Source: Lindgomyces ingoldianus
Lineage: Eukaryota; Ascomycota; Dothideomycetes; Pleosporales; Lindgomycetaceae
NCBI RefSeq assembly: GCF_010093535.1
Contig: NW_022985181.1
Location: 140,343 to 204,342, forward strand
Direction of reading: 5' to 3'
DNA: 64,000 nucleotides
Part shown: one piece after another, positions 1-11,375 of the stretch
How positions within the stretch are numbered: the first letter of the stretch is position 1
Layout: each line of letters opens with the position of its first letter
The notes under the pieces: model-generated
Database searches by the model: none
What the model saw: only the letters and a program-made list of their open reading frames with translations
Told to the model about the DNA's origin: nothing
Program-made: the position numbers and the translations under genes

Positions 1-2791
1 TGCAGCCCACGATAGCGGCGTCTGACCGTACTCCTTGTCCTTCGACTCCAGGTCGGCGCCCTTGTCGAGCAGCCGCTTGGCGACTGCACCATGTCCAAAA
101 TATGACGCCACTATAAGACCTGTGGAAAACCTGGGATTGCGGATAGATTCAGTAGCCCCTAAATATATTTTGAACCACACCGAATAGGCCTTCGAATCCG
201 GATCAGATATTTTCAAAGCATGACGTACTATAGCAGCACCATCGTTGCTGATACAGGCCTCGCGGAAGTGAAAAGCCCAAAATGTGGCCGAATATTCCAG
301 TAACGTGTGGATATCGACTTGGTGACTGGCCTCCGGGGTGAAATCTGCGATCAGACTAACGTCAGAGTTGAAGAAGTTAAGATAGCACACGCAGAGCTCC
401 GCAAGAACGTTATGTGCCTGATGGATAGTGATAGAGTGATGCCCTCGTAGCTCCGTGGAAATCGTGGTAGACGATGGCAGATTGGCGAGGAGAAACTCTC
501 GAGCAGTTTGATGAAGGAAGTAGATCTTGCCGTGATGTATTGAAACGAACAGTCCACACCAAGATCTCAGGCGTGACTTGAAGTCTTCTTCTTCTTCTTC
601 TAGGTCCATGTCGTGAACAGTCTGTGACGAGTCGTCTATATTTACGGCAACGTTCATTTCGGAGAGAGTTAATGGCCGGCCCGCTGCCAAAATAATCGCT
701 AAGACCTTCCGAACCATCAAGTCTTCCTTAGACTTATTCAGAATTCGCTCATATGCTTGATTGACGTTCCTGGGTAGCGTTTGAATAGCGAACTCAACTC
801 CTTTTGGCGTCTTTTTGAAGCCTTCCTTTAAGTATTCGAACACAAGATATACCCAGAGGTATGTACGGTGTGTAAGCTTGAGCAATTGGTCCGCCAGGTG
901 ATCCTTGACATTGCTTGAGAGCTCTTTCTCCTTGGCTAACCAGTCCACTCTGTATTGGATGACGCGATTTACTTCTCGACTAATAGTTTCCGACTCTTCC
1001 TCCCCTGGTATATGAATACGCGGAAAATTGTCTAAAAGGCACCGGAACTTCGACACGATCTGCTCATACGGGCGGCTCGTTAGAAGATACTTTAGCTTGC
1101 CATGGCCGGACTGGTTGCTGCAGAGCTGGCTTTCTATGTTCCGCATTAGGTCCCCAAACTCTGATTCGGCGCATTCATCCAGAGCATCCAGGACTATGAT
1201 AACAGACCCAGCCTGAGGATCGTGCACGGCATCTCCTAGGACAGCCCAAAGCGACCTTGTTGAGTTGGTTAGGCCTAGCTTATCTTCTTCGAATTGCTTC
1301 ATGGCATGCTGGATCAAGGACGGCTTCTGGGAGAAGAGTTGATGGAGCAGAGCACAAAGTGCTTGGCGGACCGTGTTCTGATCTTGGTCTTTGAAAAAGA
1401 AGTAGCAAATGGTCGCTGATTGTGGTAACGCATGGTCAATTAGGTACTTGGCCAAGACAGATTTTCCACATCCAGGGTCTGCTGAGACCAGCAGTGGGCC
1501 TGATTTCCGTTTTAACCATTCTTGGAAATAGCCGTGTTTAAGGAACCACATGCATGTGCCTTCTACTCGGTCTTCCACGCGGTCTTTGTACCACTCATAT
1601 GTGACATTCTTAGTGCTCTCGGTGAGACGGAACGACTGAACACACTCTTTTTGCTTGTCAGACAGCCTCTGCTTGACTTCGTCTTCCTGCATTTTAAGTT
1701 GCTTCCGTGCAATGTCTCGGTGATCTTCCACAACTTCCTGGAGGCCTTTCATAAGTTAGCATTGGCTAATCTGATAAAATTAAGTCTCCCTTAGACTAAC
1801 CAGATAGAACCTCGCCTATTTTCTTCTCAGCCTCCACTTTGCTTCGTGGGACTTTACAGAGGAGATCCTTCGCATACGCTGCCGCCGCCATTGCTGCATA
1901 CCCTTGCCACTCCTTATTTTTATGCGAGTCGGAGTAGTCGCAGATACCGCGGATCACAAGGCACGGGAAGCTGTTCATTAAGCCTGCTGCCTCCATTTCA
2001 AAACACAGAACGTTTTTTTCCGTTGCGAGTTTATCTCTAACTAATGCGTCTTTCATCAACTGGTTCGCTGAAGCAATTAAGCCGTAATGAATTGCGGGAT
2101 TATCCTCCTCTTCAGTCCGTTCAGGTCGTGATACCAAAGTTGACGTATCATCGCCACAGGTTGCCATACAGCTCGCTCCGTCATCTAGAGGATGAACAAC
2201 TCCGCTTTGATACAACCTGTCGGTGCTTGGATCTGGCCGTCTGTACTTATTCCGAAGTCTTCGCTTCTTCTCGAGAAGTCTATTGATGGTACTTTCAATC
2301 TCATTGCCGTCTGACTCATATTTCGCCTTAAGCGTACTCACTGCTGCCAGTAGGACTCTTGGGGGCTTGTTCAAGAACCCTGTTGTTTGGAAACTCTGAC
2401 ATTGTATTGTCTTGCCGAAGTCATACTGAAACACACCACTGTTTCCATTGCCAGGATCGCTAACTACAATGTCGCCAAGACGGATGTCATGCTTTTTGCT
2501 TGGAGCACCGCCACCGATGCCGACCATCAAACCGAGCCTGATATTGGGAAAGCTATGCAGCATGTCTCTCGCGACGCTTGTTGCCGACGCTATGCCGTAC
2601 TCGCCGTCTGGCAAGACGGCAATAACGACACTATGTTTCCCAATCCTACCCAGCGTGTAGATGTTGTCGTCATTCGGCGACACGTCATCTGGCCCTTCGT
2701 GCTTTTCGTCAAGGAAGGCTTGCGCAGCGACCAGCTCCGTCGTTATAGCACAGATCCAGCCGACAGTATAATTGTGGTTCCGGCCGGGCAT
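1..2791 (-). CDS. PNP-NACHT-ankyrin NLR-like protein, 5' part (3' end outside window)
   Basis: This is a fungal NOD-like receptor-type NTPase, read from the ATG at 2791 down to the left edge. Exon 1 (2791-1801) encodes a nucleoside-phosphorylase-like domain at residues about 10-312, with GIGGGAPS (91-98), FEMEAAG (264-270) and the [10 protein letters not shown] block (281-290). A 55-base intron follows, and the frame then stays open to base 1. Exon 2 carries the fungal pre-NACHT motif around GTCMWFLKH, a Walker A ADPGCGKS (about residue 419-426, near 1455-1480), a Walker B LDALDEC (near 1170-1195), and an ankyrin-type repeat at the very edge ([14 protein letters not shown]). Known of the family: such proteins are linked to non-self recognition and regulated cell death in fungi, with the N-terminal domain as effector or sensor. 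The partner and function here are inferred only. No stop or frameshift is seen, so the gene looks intact as far as visible. Confidence 0.9.
1746..1800 (-). other. Intron of the PNP-NACHT gene
   Basis: On the minus strand the intron starts GTTAGT at 1800, has a GCTAAC branch-type motif just upstream of the acceptor, and ends in AG at 1746. Removing 55 bases joins a phase-1 exon end (G at 1801) to a frame that reads on into the NACHT domain. Without splicing the frame stops at 1796. The intron lies exactly between the phosphorylase-like and NACHT domains. Confidence 0.85.
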
Positions 2792-3366
2792 ACTTTGCTA
2801 GCGGAGAATGATGGGGGAATATCAGGGTCCGAGAGCTTCGGGGCAGGACGGACTCGGTTCGGCCGTTGGTGATTCGTAGCGAGGTTTGGTGGCCTTGCGC
2901 AAAACGAAAAAAGTGCTCCGCGCCTTGCAAGGAGTAGAGGATTCGGATTTGGATCCTATCAAAGGAAATAGGATAAGCATTGAGGGATGATGAAAAGGAT
3001 AAACGGTGTAGCCACGGCAACTGAGTTCAGCTCTGCGGGGTTGAAACTGCGGGATGTGGCTAACATGCAGCACAGCCGCAGCCACAACTGCACGTCGATA
3101 TACTATTGATATTGCCAGCCTTGGTTGACGAATCGACCTTGAACAAGAAGAAAACTACCTGCCTGTATAAAAAATTGCGCATATCTTTAGTCAAAGCGCT
3201 GTGCTGTCTTTATATGGTCACGTTAGAAGGTATAGCTTATAACTAGTCTCTGTACAGATAAGCCTTTCAAAAGTCTTTGCCTGCTCTAAAAACGCCGCAA
3301 TCTTGGCGCAAACCTCAGAGATCCTTAATCCCTGATTTAGATCAAATTTTAATAGATTTCCAGCTA
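2792..3366. other. Upstream region of the receptor gene, no gene seen
   Basis: Normal-composition DNA lies directly upstream of the minus-strand receptor start and presumably holds its promoter. The short frames here overlap or oppose the receptor gene and show no recognisable protein. Composition turns AT-rich from about 3150 toward the transposon cluster. Confidence 0.5.
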
Positions 3367-3766
3367 ACGTACTTTACAGGCGAGTTGCTTACACACCTAA
3401 GTTACTTACTTTTACTAGACCCTACTACACTACTTTTTTTACACTAATGCATTCCTAACAACACTACTTAGACATGTTAAAAAAGTGTTAAATACAGCTT
3501 ATACTTTAAGCTTTTAAATAAAATATAATACTTTTTAAGTAACACACTATAGTAATCTATAAAGTTTTTTAAAAAATAATAAGTAACTAACATACTAAAT
3601 AACTTTTTTAAGCTAATTATATAGCTAACTTATAAAAGCTAAATAATAATAAAAAGTAGGTAATTATTTAGCACATACTTAAGCTAAATGCGTAAGAATT
3701 TCCCCTCTAGCTAGTAGCTATAGCTAATATAGCTAATTTTTTACATACTAAGTATAATATAAGCTA
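3367..3766 (+). mobile_element. Subfamily A Fot1-like element, 5' fragment
   Basis: This matches the first 400 or so bases of the full-length A copy at 7023-8888, including the terminal repeat, the TAATGCATT stretch and the repeated tagctaatatagctaat motif near its end. It is cut at 3766, where the subfamily B element begins after a TA. Confidence 0.8.
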
Positions 3767-4460
3767 TAACGTACCTAACGGGTTGGCCGGCCACACAGGT
3801 TGGCCGGCCACTTTTGCTAAGCCCCCACTAAACTCTACCTATCTACATAATGCCTTAACAACAACACTAGATTAAATCTTCTAAAAAATGTTAGATACAG
3901 CTTACTTTTTAAGCTTTTAAATAAGACTTAAAACTTTTCTTATAACACACTACAGCTATCTATAATGTCTCTTACATAACACTAAGCAATTAATGCGCTA
4001 GACAGCCTTTAAAAGCAGAATGCTAGCCTAAATTAAAAAATCTAACTAAGCTTAAAAAAAAGTAGTTATTAAGTATATACTTAAGCTTATTACGCGCAGA
4101 TTTCCCTCTAAGCTTATAGCTATAGCTAATATAGCTAATTCCTTGCGCACTAAGCGTAATCTAGGCTAGGTTAGCTTAAACTAGCCTAGTATATAAGTTA
4201 AGCACTACTCTAAGTTTATAATAAAGTTTAATTATAAGTATAATTATAAAAAAGTGCTTTATAAGAATTTAGAGGTTATCTAGAGCTAGTTTTACTTAGT
4301 AGCTAACATAAAAGCTAAGTATAGTATCTAAAATAAAGACATATATAACTTTAATAAGTTAAGCTTTATAATAGGCTAGATATTAACTAGAGCAGTTATT
4401 ATAGCTTTAAAAAAATAAGAATAGCTAAAGGTAATATAGTAAAGTAATAAAAAGTAAATA

Positions 4461-6308
4461 ACGTACCTAACAGGTTAGCCGGCTACACAGGTTGGCCGGC
4501 CACTTTTGCCAAGCCCCCACCACACTCTACCTATCTACATAATGCCTTAACAACAACACTAGATTAAATCTTCTAAAGAACGTTAGATACAGCTTACTTT
4601 TTAGGCTTTTAAATAAGACTTAAAACTCTTCTTATAACACACTGCAGCTATTTATAATGTCTCTTACACAACACTAAGTAATTAACGCGCTAGACAGCCT
4701 TTAGAAGTAGAATGCTAGCCTAAATTAAGAAATTTAACTAAGCTTAAAAAGAAAGTAGTTATTAAGTATATACTTAAGCTTATTACACGCAGATTTCCTT
4801 TTAGGCTTGTAGCTATAGCTAATATAGCTAATTCCTTGCGCGCTAAGCGCAATCTAGGCCAGGTTAGCTTAAACTAGCCTAGTATGTAGGTTAAGCACTG
4901 CCCTAAGTTTATAATAAAGTTTAATTATAAGTATAATTATAAAAGAGTGCTTTATAAGAATCTAAAGGTTATCTAGAGCTAGTTTTACCTAGTAGCTAAC
5001 ATAAAAGCTAAGTATAGTATCTAAAATAAAGACACATATAACTTTAATAAGTTAAGCTTTATAATAGGCTAGATATTAACTAAAGCAGTTATTATAGCTT
5101 TAGAGAGATAAGGACAGCTAAAAGTAATATAGTAAGGTAATAAAGAGTAGATAATAGTTATCTAAAGCATTAATATAATAAAGTAGGCTATTTTACTTTT
5201 TATTATTTTTAAAAGCTGCTATTACCTTTTTACTTAGTATAAAAAGGAGAATCTGCCTTAGAACTAGGTTATTATAGTCTCTAAGAACAGCTAGACAACA
5301 AATTAGCTTAGGCTGCAGTAGTTAAAGCACTTTAATAAGCATATAAAGAGAAGAGTTGTAAGCGCTTATTAGCTTTTTATTATTAATAGCTATAAAAGCT
5401 ATAACTTACTTAATTTTTAGCAGTACTGTAAAAAAAACAAGATTATTACTATCTACATGCTTTTATACTTATTACACTTTCTACAGCCTCTTAATGTAGG
5501 TTGTTTTACCCCTTTAAAAAAGGTGTATAAGCGCTAAGCTAAAGATCTTATATGTAACTAGATTACTTATATTATAAAACTTAAGTTCCTACTATGCTTT
5601 ATACGCGCTTATAATGTAGTAATTACTTTTAGTAATATCTAAGAAGGGTTTAAAGGCGCTAGTTTAGTTCTATTTAACCTAGAATAAGTTAAAATAGCCC
5701 TTAACATCTAGTTATGTACTTTATTACTACTACTGCCTATTAATAACAAGCCTTAGTAGTTATAAACCCTAAGTAATACTTTTAAATTTAGGTTATAATT
5801 AATGCTTATAAAAGTAAAGATTTAGAGGCATGTAGATAGCTTACTAACATCTATAGTAAAGGCTTTTAAGAAGGTCTTAAAAGGGGCAGCAATTATTACA
5901 CACAAGCTAGTGTTAGCGCAAAAAAAAATTATAAAGCTTTAAGCAGTAAATAAGGCTACTACACAATATAGATTACATAAAAGAAAGTAGATTTAAGCAA
6001 AAAAGACTTTAATAGTTAAAAATAGGGCTTATCTAACTGCTTTAAAGGAGTTTAGAGCGCGTAGTAATAGGAAGAAGCTAAAGACATAGGTACGCGCTAA
6101 AGGAGGTAAGCTAAGTTAAAGGCAATGTAGGCAGTGCAATTAGACTAGGCATAACTTGCGTATGTGTAAGAAAGTAGTAGAAGTAGACTTTAAATAATAT
6201 CTTGTGTTGTATTACTTTATACAGGGCTAAAGTGGGCTGTTTTGCGAGAGAATAGAGTGGTTTTAGTAGGGGCTTAGCAAAAGTGGCCGGCCAACCCGTT
6301 AGATACGT
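4461..6308 (+). mobile_element. Subfamily B element, copy 2, full length
   Basis: This 1848-base copy is flanked by TA (4459-4460 and 6309-6310) and has the same terminal repeats as copy 1, except that the 3' repeat keeps only one GGCCGGCC unit. It lies inside copy 1. Length, TA target duplication and the transposase relic inside (see next entry) place it with Fot1/pogo elements of the Tc1/mariner superfamily. Confidence 0.85.
5150..6215 (+). pseudogene. RIP-decayed Fot1/pogo transposase in subfamily B copy 2
   Basis: Read in one frame through its stops, 5472-5545 encodes LHFLQPLNVGCFTPLKK, the conserved block that follows the second catalytic Asp in pogo-type DDE transposases. Bases 6126-6167 encode a C-x2-C-x4-H-x4-C zinc knuckle, the usual C-terminal end of Fot1-like transposases. 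Stops fall where Gln would be expected (CAG to TAG, CAA to TAA). No functional product is possible. The start of the frame is not defined. Confidence 0.75.
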
Positions 6309-6906
6309 TACTACTTATTAATAATAAGCCTTAGTAGTTATAAACTTTAAGTAATACTTTTAAATTTAAGTTATAATTAATGCTTATAAAGGTAAAAATT
6401 TAAAGGTATATAAATAGCTTACTAATGTCTATAGTAAAGGCCTTTAAAAAGGGTTTAAAGGGGGTAGTAATTATTACACATAAGCTAGTATTAGTGTAAA
6501 AGAAAATTATAAAGCTTTAAGCAGTAAATAAAGCTGCTACATAATATAAATTACATAAAAAAAAGCAGATTTAGGTAAAAAAAACTTTAATAGTTAAAAA
6601 TAAGGCTTATCTAACTGCTCTAAAGGAGTTTAGAGCGTGTAGTAATAGAAAGAAGCTAAAGACATAAGTGTGTGCTAAAAAAAAGTAAGCTAAGTTAAAG
6701 GCAATATAAGCAGTGCAATTAGACTAGGCATAACTTGTGTACATGTAAGAAAGTAGTAAAAGTAGACTCTAAATAATATCTTATATTATATTACTTTATA
6801 CAGGGCTAAAGTAGGCTGTTTTGCAAGAGAATAGAGTGGTTTTAGTAGAGGCTTAGCAAAAGTGGCCGGCCAACCCGTGTGGCCGGCCAACCTGTTAGGT
6901 ACGTTA

Positions 6907-7020
6907 ATACTTTAAAACTTAAGTTATAATTAATACTTATAAAAATAAAAATTTAAAAGCATATAAATAGTTTACTAACTTTTATAGTTAAAGTATTTAA
7001 AAAAGTTTTAAAAAAAGTAG
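6907..7020 (+). mobile_element. Subfamily A element, internal fragment
   Basis: This 114-base stretch aligns with the interior of the full-length A copy at about 8336-8452. It lies between the end of B copy 1 and the start of the full-length A copy, so it is probably part of the same old A copy as 3367-3766. Confidence 0.65.
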
Positions 7021-7022
7021 TA

Positions 7023-8888
7023 ACATACTTTATAGGCAAGTTGCTTACACACCTAAGTTGCTTACTTTTGCTAAGACCCTACCACACTACCCTTTCTACA
7101 CTAATGCATTTCTAATAATACTACTTAAACATATTAAAAGAACATTAGATGCAGCTTACACTCTAGGCTTTTAAATAAAATGTAACACTTTTTAACTAAC
7201 ATGCTGCAGCTATCTATAGGGTCTTTTAAAAGATAATAAGTAACTAACGCGCTAAATAACCTTTCTTAGCTAATTATATAGCTAACTTATAAAAGCTAGA
7301 TAATAATAAAAAGCAGGTAATTATTTAGCACATACTTAAGCTAGATGTGTAAGGATTTCCCCCCTAGCTAGTAGCTATAGCTAATATAGCTAATTCTTTG
7401 TGCACTAAGTGTAATATAAGCTATGTTAGCATAAACTAGCTTAATATATTTATTAAGTGTTACTTAAAGCTTAAAGTAAAGTTTAAGTATAAGTATAACT
7501 ATAAAAAAGCTTTTTATAAAAATTCTATAGTAATTTAAAGCTAGTTTAACCTTATAAAGAATATTAAAGCTAAGTATAGTATCTAGAATAATAACATGTA
7601 CAACTTTAACAAGATAAAGTTTATAATAGGTTAAATATCTACTAGAGCAGTTATTACAGGTTTAGAAAGATAAGGACAGCTAAAAGCAGTCTAGCTAGGT
7701 AACTAGAAGTAAACAACTGCTATCTAGGGCATTAATGCTAAAAAGTAGGCTATTCTACTCTTTATTTTTTTTAGAGTAGCAACTACTTTTTAAACTAGTA
7801 TAAAAAAGAAAATCTACTTTAAGATTAAGTTATTATAATCTCTAAGCATAGCTAAACTACTAATTAGCTTAGTCTAGACTAGTTAAAGCACTTTAACACA
7901 CATATAAAGAAGTGTACTGTTAGCAGCTACTGTCTGCTAGTTATTAATAGCTATAAGAGCTATAACTTACTTTATTTTTAGTAATACTATAAGAATAATA
8001 AGATTATTACTATTTATATGCTTTTTTACTTATTACACTTTTTATAGCTACTTAATATAAGTTGTTTTACTCTTTTAAAAAAAGTGTATAGGTGCTAAGC
8101 TAAAAACCTTATACATAACTAAATTACTTATATTATAAAAATAAAGTTCTTACTATACTTTAAAGCAGCCTATAATGCTGTAATTACTTTTAGTAATATT
8201 TAAAAAAAAGTTTTAAAGCGCTAAATTAGTTCTTTTTAACCTATAATAAGTTATAATAGGCCTTAATATAAAGTTGTGCACTTTATTACTATTACTACCT
8301 ATATATAATAAGCCTTAGTAGTTGTAAACCCTAAGTAATACCCTAGAACTTAGATTATAATTAATACTTATAAAAATAAAAATTTAAAAGCATATAAATA
8401 GTCTACTAACTTTTATAGTTAAGGTGTTTAAAAAGGTTTTAAAGGGGGCAGTAATAATTATGTATAAGCTAGTGTTAGTGTAACAGGAAATTACTAAGCT
8501 TTAAGCAGCTAATAAGGCTGCTACATAACATAAATTATATAAAAAATAGTAGATTAAAGTAAAAAAAACTTTAATAATTTAAAAAAGCTTACACTTAACA
8601 GCTTTAAAGAAGTTTAAAGCGCGTAGTAATAGAAAGAAGGCAAAGAAGTAGGTGTAAGCTAAAGTAGGTAAGCTATCCTAAAGATGCTACAGACAGTGTA
8701 ATTAGACTAGGCATAACACGCAAATAAGTAAGCAAGAAGTAGAAGTAGTATCTAAATAATATTCTAGGCTATACTGTACTATATAGTGCTAGAGCGGGTT
8801 GTTATAGGCTATAATAAAGTTTGTTAGGGTGGGGTCTTAGCAAAAGTAAGCAACTCAGGTGTGTGAGCAACTCGCCTGTGAAGTACGT
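7023..8888 (+). mobile_element. Subfamily A Fot1-like element, full length
   Basis: A 1866-base copy runs from ACATACTTTATAGGC (TA at 7021-7022) to GAAGTACGT (TA at 8889-8890), with terminal repeats of roughly 60 bases. Its interior is about as diverged from subfamily B as sister subfamilies would be. It retains the pogo-type signature positions and the C-terminal knuckle region near 8690-8740, with many stops. A second full-length copy lies at 51807-53670. Confidence 0.85.
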
Positions 8889-8890
8889 TA

Positions 8891-9400
8891 TACTACAATT
8901 TATTTCATCTCTAATCACAATATCGCTACTCGAGCTTTAGTCGTTGCCCTTAAATCGCCATCTGTGGGCAAAACTACCCAACAGGTTGTCTTAATTACTG
9001 GACTACTAAAGCGCACTATTGATAGCATCTACGGCCGAGCGATCAAGCGTGGGTTTGATCCTAACGCTGTCCCTCTTGTTATAAAAGACGAATATCTTGA
9101 AGATGCTCCCAGATCTGGCCGTCTAAATAAGCAGACAAGCGAGGTTCAGCAATCTCTCACCCAGAAGGTACGCCTTGACCAATATGGCCGTGAGAAGACA
9201 TGTGCTGACCTTGCTGGCGAGCTTAGCCAGGAGGTTATTAGGCTTATGGGTGGTAATGAGTACAAAGAGGGAAGAGATCACACCCAGAGGAGGCATTTGC
9301 TTGTCCGCCCAATTTGAAATGTGGCTTTTTAGTGCCTTGGCGTGGGCAAAGACTTCTGAAAGGCGTATCTGTATAGGTCCACAATTATTCTAACTAGTGC
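8891..9400 (+). pseudogene. Tc1-type transposase N-terminal relic
   Basis: An open stretch from about 8920 to 9240 encodes a helix-turn-helix-type N-terminus as in fungal Tc1-like transposases (motifs KRTIDSIYGRA, EDAPRSGR, REKTCADLAGELSQE). The apparent upstream start at 8859 lies inside the neighbouring terminal repeat and is not real. After about 9240 the frame loses similarity and stops at 9317, and no DDE catalytic part follows. The sequence is of ordinary composition with few RIP-like stops, unlike its left neighbour, so it is a younger or differently treated relic. Confidence 0.65.
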
Positions 9401-9702
9401 TTTGGCCAGAGCGTGGCTTGTTTGAACCTAGCGTTTTTGACGGTCTTAAGCGCATTGCCAAGACTGCTGCCTCGGGTAACTGTGAGTGCGTTTTTGCAGA
9501 TGATATAACATGTCATTTTAAATTCGCACCCGCGGGCAAGGAGGGTAGCCAACCTATTCTGGCTAGAGGGTTGCGCGAGAAGCACAGAGATTTTCTCAAG
9601 CATGTTGGAGGTTGTGGTTGTTCCTACGAGTTAGCCGTGGTGCCTAATTGTAATTCCGGCACTGGGCCCTGGGCTGCTCTAGATCGAAACCTAACCTTCT
9701 AA
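9397..9702 (+). CDS. Small unrecognised open frame (101 codons)
   Basis: An open frame of 101 codons in ordinary-composition DNA beside the Tc1-type relic. I recognise no domain. The product has six Cys and no signal peptide or membrane segment. It may be a scrap of an older gene or chance. There is no supporting intron, promoter or neighbour. Confidence 0.2.
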   Translation: MLWPERGLFEPSVFDGLKRIAKTAASGNCECVFADDITCHFKFAPAGKEGSQPILARGLREKHRDFLKHVGGCGCSYELAVVPNCNSGTGPWAALDRNLTF

Positions 9703-11375
9703 CTTATAGCAGGGCCATCTTCATTAAGATGAGGCTTTTCGCGCGGTTAAAGTTTCTGTATAAGACCCGCTGGCGGGAAAGGTGACGGTGCTCCTAAGGC
9801 TCTCTACGTATAATTTGCTACGAGGCGATAGTTTGTAGATATGGCTGAAGAGAAGAGTGCTGTATGCAGCTCCAGATAGTGTAGAGTCTTGCCAAGAATA
9901 GCCATTATCACAGCTCTGCTAGTACTTATCTCTCACAAACATGAACAATTTAAAACTCCCTATAACCCTCAGAGATTAAACTGAGGCACATCTCTACAGC
10001 CCTAGAGATTGTAGTGCCTATGAAAGGAACTGTAGGCTGTTTGACCGTACAACAGCTGTGTCACTAAAATATGCAGAACCTTTCGAACTTTGTATGCGCT
10101 TGCAACGACGGCGTTTTGGTTGTGACACTCAGACCACTTTCTGAAGCGCAGGCTTTGATTTCTAGGTCCGCCGAACTCTGTTTTGTATCATTCTTCCTTC
10201 CTATCACATTTCACTCCCTTTCAGACGAGCGCAGACTGGAGCTCGCTGCGGCTTAGTCTAGGAATCGGCGCCGGTGCGGTAGAGAAGCATAAGGACGTGG
10301 TGGCTTAATCAGGTCTTTTGTTCAGTCAGCAGAAGGGACAACAGCGGACCTTAGGGCTTGCAATGGTATAGCTTTACATCACAAAGTAGGTATCGCTGTG
10401 CGTTAGACGGCATCTCAAAGTGTTGTGGGATCGCTTTATCGAAGTCGGTTTTGACGCGGGAAGCGCGTTAGCTGACTAAACGAGCACCAGGCCAAGTCTA
10501 ATCACTTCTCCCAATCCCAAGTCGGATTTAGAGATAATCCGATCGCTTGTGCAACTCGCACCGCCACATATCTTACAATAAAATACCCTAACTTACTACC
10601 TACAAGCGAGGATCAGTGATTTGGTTCCGCTGGAGATACTGATTGATATGGCGGCCCTGCATGAAATCGCGCCCTGCAGCGCGCATAGAGCTCATGATAA
10701 ATTTTAAACAGAAGAGGAAGGTTCTAGGGCATAGACAAGGTTGTTCTACAAAAATTTAGAGCAGTAAGAACTTAAAGTTGGCGCTATGGGGAGGGAAGTC
10801 TATTACACCACAACACAAGGCGCTATACAAATCAGGCTTGGAGACAACAATGCAAACGTAATTTATAGGGAGTAGTAGATCATAGACACTTAGAATTAGC
10901 CGCGACAGATTATTTTCATAGAACTATAGCAATATTCGTTGTGCGCATAGGTTGTGCTGTTGCTTAAAGTCAAAGTACCCCTCATTTGTCTCGGCACACA
11001 GGGTGTCTCGGCACGCAGGGAGGGACGTTAGATATTCCCCTTTTTCCTCTGTACGGAGGAAAAAGAGAGAGCAATAACCAGAAACATGTTGCCCCCACCC
11101 TACATACTTCGTACGCTGTGCACACCGTACACTACTCTTACTCTTGCTACTTAAGTGCTCATACCATAAGCAGCTAGCTGAAAGAGCCCATTCAACACAC
11201 ACAATAGATTAGAAATTTCCCAAATACCAAAATCCCCAACGACGCAAACAACCAACAGCGCCATGAAAAAGCGAGATCGACACCACATAACCCAGACTGG
11301 ACCCATAACACCTGTACGCAACCATAATCCGCCTGCAACACCAGAAAAAAAACCAAAAATCCAGAAACCAACTCA
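9703..11375. other. Gene-free region downstream of the TcA gene
   Basis: No supported gene. The few short frames (for example 10071-10256) show no recognisable motif. The end next to 11376 must contain the 3' end of the minus-strand TcA transcript. Confidence 0.5.

Larger units (their letters stand above)
3769..6904 (+). mobile_element. Subfamily B element, copy 1, interrupted
   Basis: The terminal inverted repeats start ACGTACCTAACGGGTTGGCC at 3769 and end at 6904. They carry a GGTTGGCCGGCCA unit twice, separated by a few bases. TA flanks both ends (3767-3768 and 6905-6906). The 5' part is 3769-4460 and the 3' part 6311-6904. Compared with copy 2, about 590 bases of the middle are missing, so insertion of copy 2 was accompanied by, or followed, an internal deletion. 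Confidence 0.8.
3367..8888. mobile_element. Composite of nested Fot1/pogo-like transposons
   Basis: The block starts and ends with matching inverted repeats (ACGTACTTTACAGGCGAGTT at 3367; reverse complement ACGTACTTCACAGGCGAGTT ending at 8888), each next to a TA. Inside are at least four pieces of two related subfamilies, A and B. The base composition is extremely AT-rich and every old coding frame is broken by TAA/TAG, as expected after RIP. The order is A 5' piece, B copy 1 5' piece, B copy 2, B copy 1 3' piece, A internal piece, then a full-length A copy. The outer A copy lacks a separate 3' end, so the arrangement is not a simple Russian-doll insertion. Confidence 0.85.

Noticed and set aside
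2044..2872. Plus-strand frames opposite the receptor gene (up to 161 codons)
   Set aside because: They are antisense to the phosphorylase-like exon, which has clear family motifs on the other strand.
9703..11375. tRNA or other structured RNA genes in the region downstream of TcA
   Set aside because: I looked for cloverleaf-like arms and internal promoter boxes and found nothing convincing by eye.
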